Below, piece by piece: positions 63,942 to 64,000 of a DNA stretch of 64,000 nt. Where the stretch lies: assembly GCF_003260015.1 (NCBI RefSeq), contig NZ_QCXS01000002.1, positions 186,001-250,000 of the forward strand, in the 5' to 3' direction. The notes under the pieces are model-generated. The model was not told the DNA's origin. It saw nothing but the letters and a program-made list of their open reading frames with translations, and did no database searches. Numbering within the stretch: position 1 is the first letter of the stretch; every line of letters begins with the position of its first letter. The stretch is from Nakamurella deserti. Its GTDB lineage: Bacteria > Actinomycetota > Actinomycetes > Mycobacteriales > Nakamurellaceae. Made by a program: the position numbers and the translations under genes.

Positions 63942-64000
63942 TCAATGGGCGTCGTAATCCACGAGAATCCCGTTCTGACGCAGCAATTCCAAGTGGGTGC
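63942..64000 (-). CDS. C-terminal fragment of an unidentified protein entering from the right edge
   Basis: Minus-strand frame ending with TGA at 63942; the visible last residues are THLELLRQNGILVDYDAH. Too short for family assignment; its closeness to the direct repeats suggests, weakly, a transposase or other element-borne protein. Confidence 0.35.
   Translation of the reverse strand, partial: THLELLRQNGILVDYDAH

Overview
This 64 kb window comes from a high-GC actinobacterium. Evidence is the strong G/C bias at third codon positions, many GTG starts, frequent ATGA/GTGA/TGATG stop-start overlaps, and families typical of the phylum (DUF3039, DUF3000, DUF3099, DUF3159, DUF3817, DUF4193, DUF7455, polyphosphate glucokinase, Cei, IdeR, paired SigA/SigB). 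Gene content and order recall the Mycobacterium tuberculosis Rv2680-Rv2711 neighbourhood (DUF3000, RNase D, dxs, TrmA-like enzyme, APC permease, ceoB/ceoC, DUF3159, OB-fold protein, DUF4193, cei, ppgK, sigA, sigB, ideR), with many insertions. A non-mycobacterial actinomycete of the Nakamurella/Frankia type is a reasonable guess, but the species cannot be fixed from sequence alone. No rRNA, tRNA or CRISPR array was seen.

Layout. 0-11 kb: IdeR/DtxR, a rhodanese, an ABC exporter with a divergent GbsR/MarR-like regulator and a clear operator candidate, a lysine deacetylase (AcuC) followed 4 nt later by a GNAT/acyl-CoA-ligase fusion (a writer/eraser acetylation pair), and a membrane protein. 11-28 kb: SigB with an ECF-type promoter, D-Tyr-tRNA deacylase and methyltransferase, PfkB kinase, an OhrR-like regulator, a YihY membrane protein, a DEAH helicase, SigA, ppgK, cei, DUF4193, a MazG-like protein, an OB-fold protein and DUF3159. 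28-44 kb: two TrkA/RCK proteins divergent from a KimA-like APC permease, an RNA methyltransferase, GDPD, dxs, a degenerate ABC ATPase, fadA/fadB, RNase D and a LuxR-type regulator with an atypical receiver. 44-59 kb: DUF3000, msrB, a TAP-like lipoprotein hydrolase lacking its nucleophile Ser, zapE, an XRE/SDR pair, a lipoprotein with a decayed copy beside it, PPK2 and CofC, small membrane proteins, a MarR regulator with a split FAD monooxygenase, htpG, and an ADP-ribosylglycohydrolase/phosphatase fusion.

From about 59.3 kb to the right edge the GC content falls visibly and the genes change character: a GmrSD-like DUF262/DUF1524 nuclease, a small unknown protein, a C5-cytosine DNA methyltransferase and a Vsr mismatch endonuclease. 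This is an acquired restriction/defence island. At its right edge lies a 22-bp direct repeat that may be the end of a mobile element.

Repeats and non-coding structure stand out: a 27-bp repeat cluster running into the sigB stop codon, a three-copy ~110-bp tandem repeat whose units carry a palindrome, a 23-bp minisatellite between the hydrolase and zapE, several perfect hairpin terminators, and a number of promoter-start arrangements consistent with leaderless mRNAs.
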